The notes under the pieces are model-generated. The model ran no database searches and was not told the origin of the DNA. It worked only from the letters and a program-made list of their open reading frames with translations. 64,000 bases of DNA. Origin: Phenylobacterium sp. SCN 70-31 (lineage in GTDB: Bacteria > Pseudomonadota > Alphaproteobacteria > Caulobacterales > Caulobacteraceae). The DNA lies in the NCBI RefSeq assembly GCF_001724605.1, contig NZ_MEEX01000020.1:20104-84103 (forward strand). Direction: 5' to 3'. The translations under genes and the position numbers were made by a program. Of the stretch, positions 15,681 through 24,903 are shown in pieces (the stretch's first letter is position 1; each line of letters opens with the position of its first letter).

Positions 15681-17291
15681 ATGAAGCGCCCGCTGTTCCT
15701 CGTCGCCCTAGCGGCCGTCCTGTCGCTTCCGGCGGAGATCGCCGGCGCGGCGACCGTCGAGGCGTCGGCCACAGAGCCTGCCACGGCGGCGCCGGTTCCC
15801 CGGATTTCGGCGACCCGGAACGCGGGGGTCTTCGGCGGCCAGTCGCTGCGCTACACGGCCACCGTCGCCGAAGTGGTGGTGAACGATACCGAGGGGCGGC
15901 CCGTGGGCCTGGCCACCACCATCGCCTACGTCCGCGACGGGGTGAGGGACCGGGCGAGGCGGCCCGTCATGTTCCTGTTCAACGGCGGCCCCGGCGCCTC
16001 GTCCTCGCCGCTGCACATGAGCGCCATGGGCCCTTACATCCGGCCCAAGGCCGCGCCGGGAGATCGGGCCAGCGGCGGCTGGGCGCCCAATCCCGCCAGC
16101 CCTCTGGACGCCGTGGACCTGGTGTTCATCGACCCCGTCGGCACGGGCTTCTCGCGCACCCTGCCGGGCGCCGACACCAAGGCGCTCTACAGCACCTCGG
16201 GCGACGCCGTCGCGGCGGCGCAGGTGATCCGCGCCTGGTTGAAGGCGAACGGCCGCGAGGCCTCGCCGCGCTTCCTGGCCGGCGAGAGCTACGGCACGAC
16301 GCGGGCCGCCCAGGTCGTCCGCGCGAACCCCGATCTGCGCTTCGACGGCGTGCTGCTGATCGCCATGGCGGCCGAGAGCCCCGGTCGCGAGATGCCTCAT
16401 GTGGTCAGCCTGCCCACCATGGCCGCCGGCGCCTGGAGTCACGGGAAGATCGACCGCGCCGGCCGAACGGTGGACCGGCACTTCGACGACGCCGTCCGGT
16501 TCGCCCGCACCGATTACGTCAGCGCCCTGATCCAGGGTTCCAGCCTGCCGCCGGCCGAGCGCCGGCGCGTCGCCGAGCGTATGTCGGCCCTGGTGGGCCT
16601 GCCGGCCGACCTCATCGAAGAGAAGAACCTGCGTCTTTCGAAGAACGACTGGATGTTCAACGTTCTGAAGGATCGGGGGCTGCGCACCGGCCTGCTGGAC
16701 GTGACTATCACCGCGCCGCTGGAGCCGGGGCAGGACGGGGCCATCGACGACCCGGCCCTGGGCGTCGTGCCCCGCCGCGCGGCCGGCGCGCCCGCCGGCC
16801 CCCCGCCGTCGCCGGCCGCCATCGGGCCGGTGGAGAGCCCGGTGGTCGGCCGCTACCTGACCGAGGTGCTGAAATACCCCGGCGTCGGGCCGTATTACGG
16901 TGTGAACTTCGCGGTGAACGCGGCCTGGACGCACGAGCGCGGGCTGAACCCCTTCGAGGGCCTAGCCCAGGCGATGCGGGCCGACCCCGCGCTGCGGCTC
17001 TTCTGGGCCGCCGGCTACTACGACCTGACCACCCCGGCCTACGCCGGCCGCTACACCCTGGACCAGGTGGGCGTGCCGCCCGGCCAGCTCACCGCCGCCT
17101 ACTTCGCCGGCCCGCACGGCGTCTACGAGGGCGAAGAGAACCTGAAGCGGTTCACCGACGCGGTGCGGGCGTTCGTGGCGCGTAGTGGGCTTCATCGCCC
17201 GCGGCGCTGTGAGGTCTCAGCGCTTACGCAACAACATCGGGCGCCGACTTTCACCGCCCGGTCGGCAGCGGACTCCGCCGACGTCGCTTGA
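15681..17291 (+). CDS. S10-family serine carboxypeptidase-like protein, exported (1)
   Basis: A 536-residue S10 peptidase with an N-terminal signal peptide (MKRPLFLVALAAVLSLPAE). Motifs are FNGGPGASSSP (100-110), FIDPVGTGFSR, the nucleophile Ser203 in GESYG, Asp448 (GYYDLTTPAYAG) and His479 (GPHGVYEG, where paralogues have GGHMxY). S10 enzymes remove C-terminal residues from peptides. The last 35 residues have no counterpart in the other three copies. A TAG one frame over at 17183-17185 would end the protein where they end, so a recent frameshift or lost stop is likely. The shared promoter lies at 15617. Confidence 0.88.
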   Translation: MKRPLFLVALAAVLSLPAEIAGAATVEASATEPATAAPVPRISATRNAGVFGGQSLRYTATVAEVVVNDTEGRPVGLATTIAYVRDGVRDRARRPVMFLFNGGPGASSSPLHMSAMGPYIRPKAAPGDRASGGWAPNPASPLDAVDLVFIDPVGTGFSRTLPGADTKALYSTSGDAVAAAQVIRAWLKANGREASPRFLAGESYGTTRAAQVVRANPDLRFDGVLLIAMAAESPGREMPHVVSLPTMAAGAWSHGKIDRAGRTVDRHFDDAVRFARTDYVSALIQGSSLPPAERRRVAERMSALVGLPADLIEEKNLRLSKNDWMFNVLKDRGLRTGLLDVTITAPLEPGQDGAIDDPALGVVPRRAAGAPAGPPPSPAAIGPVESPVVGRYLTEVLKYPGVGPYYGVNFAVNAAWTHERGLNPFEGLAQAMRADPALRLFWAAGYYDLTTPAYAGRYTLDQVGVPPGQLTAAYFAGPHGVYEGEENLKRFTDAVRAFVARSGLHRPRRCEVSALTQQHRAPTFTARSAADSADVA

Positions 17292-17312
17292 GGGTCGCTA
17301 GCGGACACGTGC

Positions 17313-17831
17313 TCACTTCCTTTGAGGAAGCCGCCCTGCATCGCCAATAAGCCTCTCAAGGTGAGCAACTGCCGCATGGGCAATCCCGAAAATTGACGTG
17401 TCGGGCATTAGCGACCCCAGGTGCTCCGTCGGCGGCGTAAAGGTGTGGCCCGAACGGCTATCGGTGATTGCCTTTGGGGTGCCCTTCAGAGCAAAGTAGA
17501 TGACCTCGCTGGGATCGTGCGTATTGCGGAAGGTCACATCTCCATTCGGCTCGAAGGTTACATCAACTTCAAGCCTAAGGCCCTCAACCACCCGAATGTC
17601 GTAGGCGTGTTCTATAGAGCGTTCGATACCATGCTCCTCCGCGTTGCGAGCATACAATACGAAGCTCAACAGCGGGTCTGATCTTTGCTCACCGAGCACG
17701 CGTGCGAACCATCCCTCACTCGTGGAATCGCCCTTCGCCCCCGCTCCGAGCTTGGCAAATACGAGCCTTGTGGCGACGAGGAAATTTGCCCAACTATCGT
17801 CCAAATCCGAAAATTTTCTCGCCTTTTCCAT
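17313..17831 (-). CDS. hypothetical protein of atypical composition
   Basis: A 172-residue protein I do not recognise. It starts MEKARKFSDLDDSWANFLVATRLVFAKLG and has an acidic middle with a likely beta-rich segment (RLEVDVTFEPNGDVTFRNTHD). No signal peptide, membrane segment or catalytic motif is seen. Its codons use far more A and T in third positions than the neighbours, and the flanking 200 bp are also AT-richer, which suggests recent acquisition. It sits between two convergent S10 genes with no operon partner. Confidence 0.6.
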   Translation of the reverse strand: MEKARKFSDLDDSWANFLVATRLVFAKLGAGAKGDSTSEGWFARVLGEQRSDPLLSFVLYARNAEEHGIERSIEHAYDIRVVEGLRLEVDVTFEPNGDVTFRNTHDPSEVIYFALKGTPKAITDSRSGHTFTPPTEHLGSLMPDTSIFGIAHAAVAHLERLIGDAGRLPQRK

Positions 17832-18049
17832 TTCTATGAGAGAATTCTTTGCGCGCCTCAGGCGCGCTTCAGCCTACTGTAGAGCGACAGTCTTCATCCA
17901 TTACGTATCGCGAAGCCCGCCGACGCTAGCAAGCAAACGACTCAAGATCGCCTAAGGATCGTGAACCGTCATCGCCTTCTGGTCTCGAAGCTGACCTCAC
18001 CTAAATCGCGACGGTGGCCCGTCCGGTCTTGCAAAGACCCCGGCCCGAC

Positions 18050-19678
18050 CTACTTCGACGCCGCCCGGATCAGCGTGCGGACGTCGTCGGCGAAGGCTTC
18101 GGCGGTGTCGCCCAGGTAGAGCATGTGACCCGACGCATAGCGGCGCAGCATGACGCGGTCGGCGGGGAGGCCGGCCTGCTGAATCTCGTACTCGGCCGGC
18201 GCCGTGTGGGTGGCGAGGTCGTAGTAGCCCGAGGCCACCAGAACCCGCATCGTCTCGTTGCGACGCATGGCGACGGCCAGGTCCGTCGCGAAGCTCTGGC
18301 CCGGCGGCACGCCCGTCCGGTTCCAGTTCCAGGCGGGCAACAGGTCCTTCCAGACGATGGCGCCGTAGGGCCGCTCCATGCGGATCTTCAGGTCCTCGGA
18401 CGCCATCTGGTGGAAGGCGGCGACGAAGCCCGGGACATAGCGGCCCATCGCCGGATCGTCGCCGACCGGATCGCCGCCGCTCCCGGCCAGGGGCAGGGTG
18501 TAACGGCTGTCGTAGACGCCCACCTGCAGGCCCCGGTCGGCCAGCAGCCGGCGCGAGAACTCGGCGTCGGAGAGGCGCAGCGACTTCGCCCAGACCTCGG
18601 GCGCCAGGCCCGTGTAGCCGGCCAGGCGTGCGGCCATCGCGTCGCGCTCGGCGACGGAGAGCTGGCCCGCGCGATCCCGCTTCAGCGCCTCGGCGTAGTC
18701 GCCCTGGGCGAAGGCCCGAACCTCCTGGTGGAAGGCCTCCAGGCTGCGGCCCCTGCGGTCGATGCGCTCGTGATACCAGGCGGTGTCGGCCAGGGCGGGC
18801 AGTTGCAGCGCCTGACGCACCTCGGCCCCGCCCGCCTCTCCGGACGCGCCGCGCGCGCCCAGCGTGGTCCCCAGCAGCACGACGCCGTTCAGGGTGACGC
18901 CGCGCATCAGGCCCACATACAGAGGCCCGCCCATCAGCGCCCGCGGCAGGACGGCGGCCCGGATCGAGCCGTAGCTCTCGCCCATGACGAACTTGGGCGA
19001 ACCCCAGCGGCCATGTTCGGTCAGCCACAGCTCGATGAACTGGGCCACGGTGTCGGCGTCTTCGTCGACGCCCCAGAAATCGGCGGTGGAGCCTTTGCCC
19101 ACGACGCGCGACCAGCCGGTGCCGACAGGGTCGATGAACACGAGGTCGGCCACGTCCAGCACGCTGTAGGGGTTGTCGGCGACGCCGAAGGGCGGCGTGT
19201 TGGACGGGTTCACCTCGCGATCCAGGACGACGCGGCGCGGCCCCACCACGCCCATGTGCAGCCACAGCGACGACGAACCCGGCCCGCCGTTGAACACGAA
19301 CATCACCGGCCGTCTGGGGTCGCGCGGCCCGTCCCGGAGGTAGGTGAACGAGAACAGCGAGCCGATGGGGTCGCCCGCGCGGTTGTACAGGTAGGTCTCG
19401 CCGGCGATCGAGGTGTAGGCGACCTTCTGGCCCTTCACGGCGATCGTGCGCTGGGCCGTGAACCGCTTCGGCGCGGCCAGGGGCTCGACCGGGCCGGGCG
19501 GCGTCGGCCGCGACATCGGGATGGCGAAGGGGCCGGCAGCCTGTGACGGTGCGGCCTGTGACGGTGGGACCTGTGTCGGAGGAGATTGCGCCGGCTGGGA
19601 TGTCTGGGCGAAGGCCGGCTGCACGGCCAATGAGACTCCAGCCAGGGCGACTGTGGCGAGGAACAGGGCCGTCTTCAT
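18050..19678 (-). CDS. S10-family serine carboxypeptidase-like protein, exported (2)
   Basis: A 542-residue S10 peptidase with a signal peptide (MKTALFLATVALAGVSLAVQPAFAQ) and a Pro/Gln/Ser-rich linker (about 25-65) before the domain. Motifs: FNGGPGSSS, FIDPVGTGWSR, nucleophile Ser235 (MGESYGSIR), the acid in SGYYDLATH and the histidine in SGHMLYLGD. The start at 19678 gives the signal peptide and overlaps the class V PLP-enzyme stop as ATGA, so the two are coupled and presumably act together in the periplasm. Longer upstream reading is only a shadow of that gene. Confidence 0.9.
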   Translation of the reverse strand: MKTALFLATVALAGVSLAVQPAFAQTSQPAQSPPTQVPPSQAAPSQAAGPFAIPMSRPTPPGPVEPLAAPKRFTAQRTIAVKGQKVAYTSIAGETYLYNRAGDPIGSLFSFTYLRDGPRDPRRPVMFVFNGGPGSSSLWLHMGVVGPRRVVLDREVNPSNTPPFGVADNPYSVLDVADLVFIDPVGTGWSRVVGKGSTADFWGVDEDADTVAQFIELWLTEHGRWGSPKFVMGESYGSIRAAVLPRALMGGPLYVGLMRGVTLNGVVLLGTTLGARGASGEAGGAEVRQALQLPALADTAWYHERIDRRGRSLEAFHQEVRAFAQGDYAEALKRDRAGQLSVAERDAMAARLAGYTGLAPEVWAKSLRLSDAEFSRRLLADRGLQVGVYDSRYTLPLAGSGGDPVGDDPAMGRYVPGFVAAFHQMASEDLKIRMERPYGAIVWKDLLPAWNWNRTGVPPGQSFATDLAVAMRRNETMRVLVASGYYDLATHTAPAEYEIQQAGLPADRVMLRRYASGHMLYLGDTAEAFADDVRTLIRAASK

Positions 19679-20925
19679 GCGGGCGGAACCTTGGGCAGGG
19701 CTTCGAGCAGCCGGTCGACATCGTTCATGTCGTTGAACACCGAGAGCGAGACGCGGAAGCGGTTGGCGCCCACGGTCATCCGCACGCCGGCCCTGGCCAG
19801 GGGCTCGGCCAGCCCGGCGCGGGCGTCCTTCAGCGCGAAGGCGACGAGGGGCGTGCGGCTGCCCTCGGGCGTGAGCGGGCGGTAACCGCGGCGACGCAGC
19901 TCGCCCTGGATGGCGTCGGCCATCGGCTGCCGCCAGGCCTGGATCGCCGGCACGGTCAGATCGTGGATGAAGCCCAGGCTGTGTTCGAGCTGGACGACCC
20001 CCGTCCACGATGTCGTGCCCATGGCGAACAGGCCCTCGGCGCCCTTGGCGTGGCCATAGTCCGCCGGACGTTCCCCTGGAGGATCAAAGGGGTAGAGGTG
20101 GGTCTGAAAGCGTCCGCCGACCTGATGATAGCCCCACCAGGGGCGTTCGATCCGATCCCGGACCTCGCGGCGCACATAGAGGAACGCCAGGCCGAAGTCG
20201 CCCATCAGCCACTTGTAGGACGAGCAGGCCGCGAAATCGACGCCGCTCGCCCGCAGGTCCAGCGGGGTCGAGCCCGCGCCGTGGACGATATCGGCGTAAA
20301 CGAGGGCGCCGTGGGCGTGGGCGATGTCGCACACCCGCTTCAGGTCGTGCTCGAAGCCGTTGACGGTCGAGACGTGGCTGAGCGCGACCAGCCGCGTGCG
20401 GGCGTTCACCGCCGCCTCCAGCGCGGCCATCTCGATCCGTCCGTCGCCGGTCATCGGCAGGGTGACGACGTCCATCCCCGCCTTCGCCAGTTCGCCGTAG
20501 GTGTAGAACGAGCCGAAGAAGTGCAGGGCGTCGGTCACGATCCGCCCGCCGCCGCGCGGGACGCCCAGCGCCGCCAGCACCAGATTCTCGCCCATGGTCG
20601 TGGACTGGATGAGGCAGAGTTCGTCCGGCGCCGCGCCCACCAGGGCGCCGAAGCCCTCGATCGCCGCGCGTTCCTTGGCGCCCATGTCGTAGCCGGTCCA
20701 TGTGGCGTCACGGGTCTTGAAGCGCAGGTACTCCTCCAGCGCCGCCCTGGCGCCGAGGGGCATCGGATGGGTGGAGCCGGAGTCGAGATAGACGTAGGGC
20801 ATCTTCGCGAACGCCGCCTTCGCCGGCAGCTTCGCGGTGACTCCCGAGGCATCGGCCGAGGCGGCGTGCGCGACCGCCGGGACTGTGGCGGCGCCGGCGA
20901 CCAGGGCTCTGCGGGTGACGTCCAT
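19675..20925 (-). CDS. Tat-exported class V PLP enzyme (isopenicillin-N-epimerase/PvdN-like)
   Basis: A 416-residue fold-type I PLP enzyme of class V. Asp212 (VYADIVHG) and the Schiff-base Lys238 (SSYKWLMGDFG) are present. The N-terminus MDVTRRALVAGAATVPAVAHA is a twin-arginine signal, as expected for a cofactor-loaded periplasmic enzyme. PvdN of Pseudomonas is a known Tat-exported member that modifies a peptide side chain, so action on a peptide rather than a free amino acid is plausible but inferred. The coupled S10 peptidase downstream supports that. The shared GGATAATTCG-type promoter lies 21-48 bp upstream. Confidence 0.85.
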   Translation of the reverse strand: MDVTRRALVAGAATVPAVAHAASADASGVTAKLPAKAAFAKMPYVYLDSGSTHPMPLGARAALEEYLRFKTRDATWTGYDMGAKERAAIEGFGALVGAAPDELCLIQSTTMGENLVLAALGVPRGGGRIVTDALHFFGSFYTYGELAKAGMDVVTLPMTGDGRIEMAALEAAVNARTRLVALSHVSTVNGFEHDLKRVCDIAHAHGALVYADIVHGAGSTPLDLRASGVDFAACSSYKWLMGDFGLAFLYVRREVRDRIERPWWGYHQVGGRFQTHLYPFDPPGERPADYGHAKGAEGLFAMGTTSWTGVVQLEHSLGFIHDLTVPAIQAWRQPMADAIQGELRRRGYRPLTPEGSRTPLVAFALKDARAGLAEPLARAGVRMTVGANRFRVSLSVFNDMNDVDRLLEALPKVPPA

Positions 20926-20945
20926 CGAGGCTCCTTGCCGAGCGC

Positions 20946-20973
20946 AGGCTAGCGGGGGGCGGCCGAATTATCC
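20946..20973 (-). promoter_or_regulatory. promoter/operator GGATAATTCG-N10-GCTAGCCT
   Basis: Read on the minus strand, this element lies 21 bp upstream of the class V enzyme start. Its upstream block is identical to the one at 15617 (12 identical bases including flanks) and the spacing is the same, which supports co-regulation of the two units. Confidence 0.62.
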
Positions 20974-21023
20974 TTCCGAAGTTGAAGTCCGGCCTGGTCG
21001 GCGGCGAATGATTTATCCAACCC

Positions 21024-21503
21024 TCATCGGAACTGCCGTGCGGTGAGCGGCACCGCCATCGTGCTCTTCTGGGCCGACAGCGTCACGATGGAGCGCACGT
21101 CCACGACGCCTGGCAGCTTCAGCAGCACCGAGAAGATGAAGTCCTGATACCAGGTCACGTCGGGCGCCAGGATCTTCATCATGGCGTCCATCTCGCCGAA
21201 GACGGTCCAGCATTCGAGGATTTCAGGTATGCTGTTGATCGCCCTATAAAACTGGGCTCGCTCCTGTTCGGTGAGGGTGGTCATCTTCACCTGGGCGAAG
21301 ATCTGCATCTTGAAGCCCAGCTTTTCCTGGTCGACCACGGCCACCACCGCCTTGATGTAGCCTTCCTCCCGCAGGCGCTGGATGCGCCGCCAGCAGGGCG
21401 ACTGCGACAGCCCCACCCGCTCTGCGAGTTCGCCGGTCGACAGCGACGCGTCCCGCTGCATGATCTCCAGTATTTTGATGTCGATGGCGTCCAGGGCGGG
21501 CAT
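21024..21503 (-). CDS. Lrp/AsnC-family transcriptional regulator
   Basis: A 159-residue regulator. The N-terminal helix-turn-helix is LSTGELAERVGLSQSPCWRRIQRLREEGYI (about 20-50). The C-terminal RAM domain carries VFGEMDAMMKILAPDVTWYQDFI and ends with SIVTLSAQKSTMAVPL. Lrp/AsnC proteins form octamers that sense amino acids. It is divergent from the TonB receptor gene across 285 bp and lies beside amino-acid genes, so it is the natural candidate to control this island in response to an amino acid. Confidence 0.9.
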   Translation of the reverse strand: MPALDAIDIKILEIMQRDASLSTGELAERVGLSQSPCWRRIQRLREEGYIKAVVAVVDQEKLGFKMQIFAQVKMTTLTEQERAQFYRAINSIPEILECWTVFGEMDAMMKILAPDVTWYQDFIFSVLLKLPGVVDVRSIVTLSAQKSTMAVPLTARQFR

Positions 21504-21788
21504 AGAAATCTCTCCTTAGGGTGCGCCCGCGCATAGCGGTTGCACGTCCAGCCTGTGTCAAGGCAGAGACGCGTTGCTGGTTCGGGATCCACGGGTGGCG
21601 CCGGGGGCGCATTGGCCATGCGCCCGGTTCCGACAGGCTGCATGATCAATCTGTGTCGGCCGGACTACGGTTCCAAGAACGAAAAGAAAAACCGGCGGGC
21701 CGGTCCTACCGTTCGAAGAGGGCAGGGGTCCGGCTGGGGACACGCGTAAACGCGGCTTCGGCGCTCACGTCACACCTGGGGGAACAGG

Positions 21789-24779
21789 ATGAGCGGCAAT
21801 TCCATTCGCGGGCGGATGCTGGCGTCGACGGTGCTCGGCGGGCTGATGCTGATCGGCGCCGAACCGGCGATGGCTCAGGCTTCGGAGACGGGCGCCTCCG
21901 AGGTGGGCGAGATCGTCGTCACCGGGTCGCGCATCCGGCGGGCCGAGACCACCACCGACGCGCCGGTGACGGTCCTCGACGCCCAGACCCTGACCGATCG
22001 GGGCTTCATCCAGGCCGGTCAGGCGATCAACGAACTCACCGCCAACATGCCCCAGTTCTCGATGGCGGCCGGCAGCGGTTCGGCGGCGGGCAACGGGCAG
22101 CAGTTCCCCAACCTGTTCGGTCTCGGCGCGGGGCGCACCCTCACGCTGGTGAACGGACGCCGGTTCGTGACCACCTCGGCCGGCGCCGGCGCCGGCGCCG
22201 GCGCGGGTGAGCGCGTCGTCGACACCAACACCATTCCCACGGGCCTGATCCAGCGCGTGGATATCTCCCAGGCCGGCGGCGCGGCCGTCTATGGTTCGGA
22301 CGCCATCGCGGGGGTCGTGAACTACATCCTGAAGCAGGACTTCGAGGGCCTCGAGTTCGACGCCCAGTACGGCATCAGCTCGCGCGACGACTACCCGCAG
22401 TACAGCATGCGCGCCACGGCGGGCCGCAACTTCCTCGACGACCGTGCGAACGTCGCGATGAACGTGGAATGGTCCAAGACGCGCCCGCTCTACGACTACG
22501 ACCGCCCGCGCTCGAACCTGGGCCGGGTGACGATCTCCAACCCGCGCAACACCGGTCCGGCCGACGGCATCCCGGGCGTCACCGAGAACCTCAACACGCG
22601 GTTCGTCAGTTTCAACGCCAACGGCGTCCTGTTCAATCCGGGTCCGCCCTTCGCCAGTTCGATCTACCGCGTGAACGGCGTGCCGCAGCAGTTCAACGCC
22701 GCGGGCACGGGCCTCGTCCCCTACGACATCGGCAATCTGCTCAACAACGCCGTGCCGCCTTTCACCAGCGGCGGCGATGGAAACCCCTACCAGGAGCTTG
22801 CTGCACTTTATGCCGGCGTCGAGCGCTGGAGCGGCACGGTCATCGGTCACTATGACATCACCGACCGTGTCAAGCTGTCGGGCGAGCTGCTGTTCGCGCG
22901 GGTCGAGACGCGCGACCCCTATGGCAACCAGGCCAGCAACACCGTCCTGAACAACGCGGCCAGCGGCGCGGGAGCCATCTCGATCTCGCGCACCAACCCG
23001 TACCTGTCGCCGGCCGTCCTGGCCGTGATCGGCCCGGCGGGCGCGCCGCTCTCGTTGTCCAAGTGGTGGAGCGACCTGCTTCCGACGCGCGAACAGAACT
23101 ACCAGACCGACACGGTTCGCGCGCTGGTCTCGCTGGACGGCGACTTCGATCTCGGCGACCGCAACTTCTACTGGAGCCTCTCGTTCAGCCACGCCGAGGC
23201 GGACGGCAGGATTCGCGGCTACGGCGTCTACACGGCGCGCTTCAACAACGCGATCAACGCGGTCCGGAACGCCCAGGGCCAGATCGTCTGCGGCATCAAC
23301 GCCGACGCCACGACGGCCAACGACGACCTCGCCTGCGCCCCGATCAATCCGTTCGGCGTCGGCAACGTGAGCCCCGAGGCGCGCCTCTACGCCACCACCC
23401 AGATCGGTCAGGACTACCTCAACACCCAGGACGATTTCCTCGCCACCTTCGGGGGTGACCTGTTCACTTTGCCCGCCGGCAAGATGAAGTTCAGCTTGGC
23501 CTATGAGCACCGTGAGGAGAAGGCCAAGTTCGTCCCGCTTCAGTCGATGCAACGGGGCCTGGTCGGTTCCCAGGTGCCGACCCTGGCCTCGGGCGGCGCC
23601 TACAACACCGACGAGTTGTCGGGCGAACTCCTGGTGCCGGTCCTGGGCGGGGACTTCTCGCTGCCCTTCGCCCGTACGGTCGAACTGAACGGCGCCTATC
23701 GCTACGTCGACAACTCCATCGCCGGCAAGGAAGACGTCTGGGGTGTGGGCGGTCGCTGGGAAGTGGTTCGGGGCTTCGCGTTGCGGGCCTCGCGCAGCCG
23801 TAACTTCCGCGCGCCCAACCTGGACCAACTCTTTGCGCCCCAGCGCACTGTGCTCGCCAACTCGGGCAACGACCCCTGCGACGCCGACCGGATCGCCGGC
23901 GGCCCGAACCCGGCCGTGCGTCTGGCGAACTGCCAGGCTCTGTTCGCGGCCAACCCGGGTTACGGTCCGCTGGCCACCTTCCAGAACCAGTCCGAGAATT
24001 TCTCGCGCGCCCTCGTCACCTCGGGCGGCAACCCCGATCTGCGCAACGAGATCTCCAAGACCTGGACCTACGGCTTCGTCTTCCAGCCCAGCTTCATCCC
24101 GGGCCTGACCATCGTCGCCGACCGGGTCGAGGTCGATCTGAAGGACGGCCTGTCGGCCTTCACGCCGCAGAGCTTCATGGCGACCTGCTACGACAGCGCG
24201 CCGCAGCCGGCCGACATCTGCGCCACCTTCACCCGCGACGCCGACGGCAACACCGCGACGGCGCGCTCCACCACGTTCAACGCCGGCCGGATCACGTTCC
24301 GCGGCGAGGTGTACAACATCAACTACACCTTCCCGATCGGGCGCTATTTCGACGATCGCGACCTGGGCGAGCTGGAACTGAACCTCGAAGCCACCCGGAT
24401 CGAGAAGTACGAGATTTCGGTGACGGGCGTGGACCGCACGCGGGTCGACAACACTTCGTCCACGCCCGACTTCGGCCCGTCGCCCGACCTGTCGATGCGG
24501 CTGGATGCGCGCTATCGTAAGGGGCCGTTCCGCTTCAGCTACTCGATGAATTACCTGTCGCCGGTGAAGCAGACCTACACCTCGACGATCGAGGACACCC
24601 CGACGCCGACGATCAAGGAGAACATCCGACACAACGTGTCGGCCTCGTACGACTATCTCAACTACACTTTCCGCGCCGGGGTCACGAACCTCACGGACGA
24701 GGAGCCCTCGTTCCCGACGCGGAACTATGGGGACATCCTGGGGCGGCGGTACTTCGTGGGCCTCCGCGCCAGCTTCTGA
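21789..24779 (+). CDS. TonB-dependent outer-membrane receptor
   Basis: A 996-residue receptor with a signal peptide (to AMAQ, about residue 30), a TonB box region (EIVVTGSRIRR), a plug domain (PVTVLDAQTLTDRGF to AVYGSDAIAGVVNYILK) and a long beta-barrel ending in the aromatic-terminated strand FVGLRASF. It should import a large or scarce ligand using TonB energy. Flanking peptidases and amino-acid enzymes suggest a peptide. The plug contains an Ala-Gly dipeptide run (131-140) encoded by a GCCGGC repeat. A strong hairpin terminator follows. Confidence 0.92.
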   Translation: MSGNSIRGRMLASTVLGGLMLIGAEPAMAQASETGASEVGEIVVTGSRIRRAETTTDAPVTVLDAQTLTDRGFIQAGQAINELTANMPQFSMAAGSGSAAGNGQQFPNLFGLGAGRTLTLVNGRRFVTTSAGAGAGAGAGERVVDTNTIPTGLIQRVDISQAGGAAVYGSDAIAGVVNYILKQDFEGLEFDAQYGISSRDDYPQYSMRATAGRNFLDDRANVAMNVEWSKTRPLYDYDRPRSNLGRVTISNPRNTGPADGIPGVTENLNTRFVSFNANGVLFNPGPPFASSIYRVNGVPQQFNAAGTGLVPYDIGNLLNNAVPPFTSGGDGNPYQELAALYAGVERWSGTVIGHYDITDRVKLSGELLFARVETRDPYGNQASNTVLNNAASGAGAISISRTNPYLSPAVLAVIGPAGAPLSLSKWWSDLLPTREQNYQTDTVRALVSLDGDFDLGDRNFYWSLSFSHAEADGRIRGYGVYTARFNNAINAVRNAQGQIVCGINADATTANDDLACAPINPFGVGNVSPEARLYATTQIGQDYLNTQDDFLATFGGDLFTLPAGKMKFSLAYEHREEKAKFVPLQSMQRGLVGSQVPTLASGGAYNTDELSGELLVPVLGGDFSLPFARTVELNGAYRYVDNSIAGKEDVWGVGGRWEVVRGFALRASRSRNFRAPNLDQLFAPQRTVLANSGNDPCDADRIAGGPNPAVRLANCQALFAANPGYGPLATFQNQSENFSRALVTSGGNPDLRNEISKTWTYGFVFQPSFIPGLTIVADRVEVDLKDGLSAFTPQSFMATCYDSAPQPADICATFTRDADGNTATARSTTFNAGRITFRGEVYNINYTFPIGRYFDDRDLGELELNLEATRIEKYEISVTGVDRTRVDNTSSTPDFGPSPDLSMRLDARYRKGPFRFSYSMNYLSPVKQTYTSTIEDTPTPTIKENIRHNVSASYDYLNYTFRAGVTNLTDEEPSFPTRNYGDILGRRYFVGLRASF
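22179..22202 (+). repeat. in-frame GCCGGC hexanucleotide repeat (4 units)
   Basis: Four perfect GCCGGC units encode (Ala-Gly)4 in the plug-domain loop of the TonB receptor. Gain or loss of units would keep the frame and change the loop length. Confidence 0.75.
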
Positions 24780-24814
24780 ACCGCGCGGCCTTCCCCCCGG
24801 ATCGCGCGCAGAGG

Positions 24815-24854
24815 CGGCGACGACGCATCCCACGCGTCGTCGCCGTTTCCCGTT
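24815..24854 (+). terminator. rho-independent terminator after the TonB receptor
   Basis: A perfect 12-bp stem (CGGCGACGACGC at 24815-24826 pairing with 24834-24845), a 7-base loop and a T-rich tail (TTTCCCGTTTT). It separates the receptor from the cyclodeaminase genes 36 bp after the receptor stop. Confidence 0.75.
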
Positions 24855-24903
24855 TTCCCCCGGGGGCGGAGAAGGGGCGGGGAGTATCGCCGGAGGGTTC
24901 GAT

